Below are positions 61,686 through 64,000 of a stretch of DNA of 64,000 bases, one piece after another. Each line of letters opens with the position of its first letter. Positions within the stretch are counted from its first letter, which is position 1. The notes beneath the pieces were generated by a model. The model was not told the origin of the DNA. It ran no database searches and saw only the letters and a list, made by a program, of their open reading frames with translations. A program made the translations under genes and the position numbers. The stretch spans positions 293,566 to 357,565 of the forward strand of contig NZ_LVYD01000043.1 in NCBI RefSeq assembly GCF_002077945.1, written 5' to 3'. This DNA comes from Niastella vici. GTDB taxonomy: Bacteria > Bacteroidota > Bacteroidia > Chitinophagales > Chitinophagaceae.

Positions 61686-63110
61686 ATGGGTGAAGAATAC
61701 ACTATGCTTTTGAGGCCACTATATACACTTGCTTTTTTACTGGTTTTATTACCACCACTCACCAATGCACAAAATATAAGCACCATTGCAGGAACGGGCA
61801 CAGCAGGGTATAATGGGGATGGAATACCGGCTACGGCTGCCCAGTTTAATGGCGTTCAGGGATTGGCATTTGATGGTACAGGTAATTTATTTGCAGCTGA
61901 TATTTCCAATAATCGCATTCGAAAGATAACCATGAGCACTGGCCTTATAAGCACCATTGCAGGAACGGGCACCGGGGGGTATAATGGAGATGGAATACTG
62001 GCTACAGCTGCACAAATAAATATTCCATCGGCTTTGGCTTTTGACAGTAACGGTGATCTGTATTTTACTGACCGCAGCAACCATCGCATAAGAAAGATAA
62101 CAACTTCCACAGGTATTATTAGTACGGTAGCAGGAACGGGAACTGCCGGTTATAATGGAGACGGGATCCTGGCTACAGCCGCGCAATTAAATAACCCCAA
62201 TGAGGTATCTTTTGATGCCGCCGGTAATTTATATATTGCCGATTGGCTCAATAACCGCGTACGTAAAGTAGATAAGAGTACAGGTGTTATTAGTACGGTA
62301 GCAGGAACAGGCACTGCTGGTTACAATGGGGATGGCATTGCTGCCTCGGCGGCACAAATAAATGGTCCCTGCGGAATTATATTCGACAATGCAGGAAATA
62401 CATACATAGCAGAATATGGCGGCGCACGGGTTCGCAGGATCGACATCGGCACCGGCAAAATAAGCACCATCGCGGGCACAGGAAGCTTTGGTTATAATGG
62501 TGACGGAATTCCTGCAACAACTGCACAGTTAGCCGGCTGTGCGTACATAAAGTTTGATGCGGCCGAAAATATGTTCATTGGTGAGGGTAGCAACCAGCGT
62601 GTGCGGGAAATAATCAAAAGTACCGGTAATATCACCACCATTGCAGGCACAGGTACCGCCGGGTATAATGGTGATGGCATTGCGGCTACCACAGCTCAAT
62701 TAAATTTTCCCTTTTATATACTTTTTGACGTGGCGAAGTGCAATATGTACGTTGCCGATTACTATAATAACCGTATCCGGTTAATTACAGGAGGATTCAT
62801 TGGTTGTGTACCATTGGCTTTGAACAACGGCAATTCGTTAACACCTTCAGTAGCCAGCTCCCGCTCAGGCAGGTCCACTCCCAATGTATTGGTCAATATA
62901 TCTCCCAATCCGGGCAATGGATCGGTTCGGCTTACCAGTTCAACAATGATCAGTGAATTGAGAATTTCAAACCTGGCAGGGCAAATTATTTATACAATTA
63001 AACCGGCCAAAAAAGAATTACTCCTTCACCTTGACGAAGCCGGGATCTATTTCATAGAAATTTTTACCGCCAGCCAGCGCGTAACCAAAAAATTAATTGT
63101 TTACAGGTAA
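61686..63110 (+). CDS. Six-bladed NHL-repeat protein with T9SS sorting domain
   Basis: 474 residues; ATG 61704 is an alternative start that gives a simpler signal peptide (MLLRPLYTLAFLL to TNAQ). Six near-identical blades follow, each starting with (S/T)T(I/V)AGTG..GYNGDGI.A..AQ at about 30, 86, 142, 198, 254 and 310, with the NHL core of N-x-R-(I/V)-R-K at the end of each. The six copies are so similar, also at DNA level, that the blades must have spread by recent duplication. The end of the protein (~395-474) is a T9SS-type domain (ISPNPGNGSVRL...YFIEIF). It should be surface-exposed or secreted, probably for binding. Confidence 0.93.
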   Translation: MGEEYTMLLRPLYTLAFLLVLLPPLTNAQNISTIAGTGTAGYNGDGIPATAAQFNGVQGLAFDGTGNLFAADISNNRIRKITMSTGLISTIAGTGTGGYNGDGILATAAQINIPSALAFDSNGDLYFTDRSNHRIRKITTSTGIISTVAGTGTAGYNGDGILATAAQLNNPNEVSFDAAGNLYIADWLNNRVRKVDKSTGVISTVAGTGTAGYNGDGIAASAAQINGPCGIIFDNAGNTYIAEYGGARVRRIDIGTGKISTIAGTGSFGYNGDGIPATTAQLAGCAYIKFDAAENMFIGEGSNQRVREIIKSTGNITTIAGTGTAGYNGDGIAATTAQLNFPFYILFDVAKCNMYVADYYNNRIRLITGGFIGCVPLALNNGNSLTPSVASSRSGRSTPNVLVNISPNPGNGSVRLTSSTMISELRISNLAGQIIYTIKPAKKELLLHLDEAGIYFIEIFTASQRVTKKLIVYR

Positions 63111-64000
63111 TTTTTGTTACCAGTGTATGAAGTTCAGGATTAATATAATTACCTACTATCGGGCATTCGATAATTGCAAAGGCTTAATTATTTTAACCGA
63201 AAAATATTATCTTTTTCCTGCTCAGTATCATCGACTCCATACAGCGTTTCTTTCCCGGTCAGCTATACTACCCCGAACGTGGCTGTTGTTATGAGGACCT
63301 GGCATATTGTTCGGCTGCTTATGAAGATAAGCTTCATTACATACAGGAAGCCATTCATATTTACAACGCCGCGCCGCAAACCACCGGCATACAGCTATCA
63401 ATGGTAAGGGCGCTGATCGATAAAATGGAGATCACCAGGTTTGGGACCAATTGCGATGATCGGTTAACCAGTCGTTTGATTGGCTTTTGCATATCATCAG
63501 TTGGTTTTTATTGATCCTCGGTCCGTATGTATACATTTACCTTTGCTTCTTATGCATTATTGCTCGCTTTTTATAATAGATCCTTTGCCTGTTATATCTT
63601 CCGGGCCAGTTAAGCTGCCCTATTTTACCTGAATACACCGGCCGTGTATTTCCCTAATGGCCAGGCCAATCAAACAATATCCGCATGGGCGTTGCTTAAT
63701 TGGCGTTCCTGTTCTACTTCCATTAGGTTGTGGTTTGGTTGTGGTCGTATTGTGGTAATGTTAGGTTAACCTTTTGTTTACCCCTTAGGTAATAAAAAGG
63801 AAATAAAAAGGTGAAGGCAATATTACCCAAACCAAAAGGCAACTAAAAGAAAAGGTAAAGACATGGTAGCCAGCAGTAATAAAAAAGAGAAGCGGAGGTA
63901 AAGAAAACCTAAAGAATACCTGAAGCAGGGGTAAACAGGAGGTAACCAGGGGTTAAGAAATAATATTTCGCTTATTGCCTATCAGCAGATTATAACACAT
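63111..64000. other. 890-bp right end without an annotated start; contains a coding remnant and a purine-rich tail
   Basis: After the NHL gene no intact gene is seen. A start-less coding-like frame occupies 63197-63514, and from about 63770 the plus strand is markedly purine-rich, with AGGTAA recurring. The rest (63515-63770) shows no gene. Confidence 0.6.
63197..63514 (+). pseudogene. Coding remnant without start codon, family unknown
   Basis: Between in-frame stops at 63194 and 63512 lies a 105-codon frame with good codon usage and mixed composition, containing SIIDSIQRFFPGQLYYPERG, CCYEDLAYCSAAYEDKLHYI, QEAIHIYNAAPQTTGIQL and MVRALIDKMEITRFG (read in blocks). No ATG, GTG or TTG precedes it at a sensible place; the first ATG is after the middle. 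It looks like the end of a gene that lost its 5' part. Four Cys and many Tyr/aromatic residues are present. I do not recognise the family. Confidence 0.45.

Overview
The window reads as chromosomal DNA of a polysaccharide-degrading member of the phylum Bacteroidota, most likely the Chitinophagaceae (Niastella/Chitinophaga-like). The grounds are a SusC/SusD pair with surface lipoproteins, further TonB-dependent receptors, two secreted proteins with a type IX secretion (T9SS) C-terminal domain, Bacteroidota-type FtsX/MacB permeases of about 790 residues, few Shine-Dalgarno sites, and TAnnTTTG -7 elements ahead of some genes. I saw no rRNA, tRNA, CRISPR array, prophage or intact insertion sequence.

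Layout. 1-5.4 kb: 3' part of a secreted subtilisin-like protein, a TPR-like lipoprotein, a YjbQ-family protein and a GH5 endoglucanase. 5.5-6.3 kb: a 54-copy, 14-bp tandem array ending in an inverted partial copy. 7.3-15.0 kb: a compact xylan utilisation locus (SusC, SusD, IPT/TIG surface lipoprotein, GH10 xylanase with an inserted carbohydrate-binding module). 15.1-20.2 kb, opposite strand: a signalling operon of receiver protein, TonB-dependent receptor, YfiR-like protein, CHASE8-type histidine kinase and a second receiver protein. 21-30.9 kb: membrane and periplasmic proteins, an FMN reductase, an oligopeptidase B-like peptidase, an MBOAT O-acyltransferase with an SGNH-like partner, an FAD oxidoreductase, a YbaB protein and a propeller protein.

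31-42.4 kb: two FtsX/MacB-like permeases flank a 17-residue-repeat protein, a GH9 glucanase and a heterodimeric ABC exporter. 42.7-47.2 kb: a Crp/Fnr-like regulator, an azoreductase, a TIR-domain fragment, and a TonB-dependent receptor followed by a small periplasmic gene with an apparent frameshift. 47.3-50.4 kb: a (beta/alpha)-barrel-like secreted protein and a TPR protein. 50.6-56.3 kb: a TolC/adaptor/RND efflux operon. 56.3-61.4 kb, minus strand: a five-bladed-propeller-like protein, a sulfatase, a membrane protein and a YVTN-type propeller lipoprotein. 61.7-63.1 kb: an NHL-repeat T9SS protein. The last 0.9 kb holds a start-less coding remnant and a purine-rich low-complexity tail.

How it fits together: the GH10 locus, GH5 and GH9 point to breakdown of hemicellulose and beta-glucan from plant cell walls. 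No dedicated regulator of the xylan locus (HTCS, SusR, ECF/anti-sigma) is visible. The most system-like part is the convergent receptor-YfiR-kinase-receiver operon, which looks like an outer-membrane-to-cytoplasm relay whose receivers lack DNA-binding domains.
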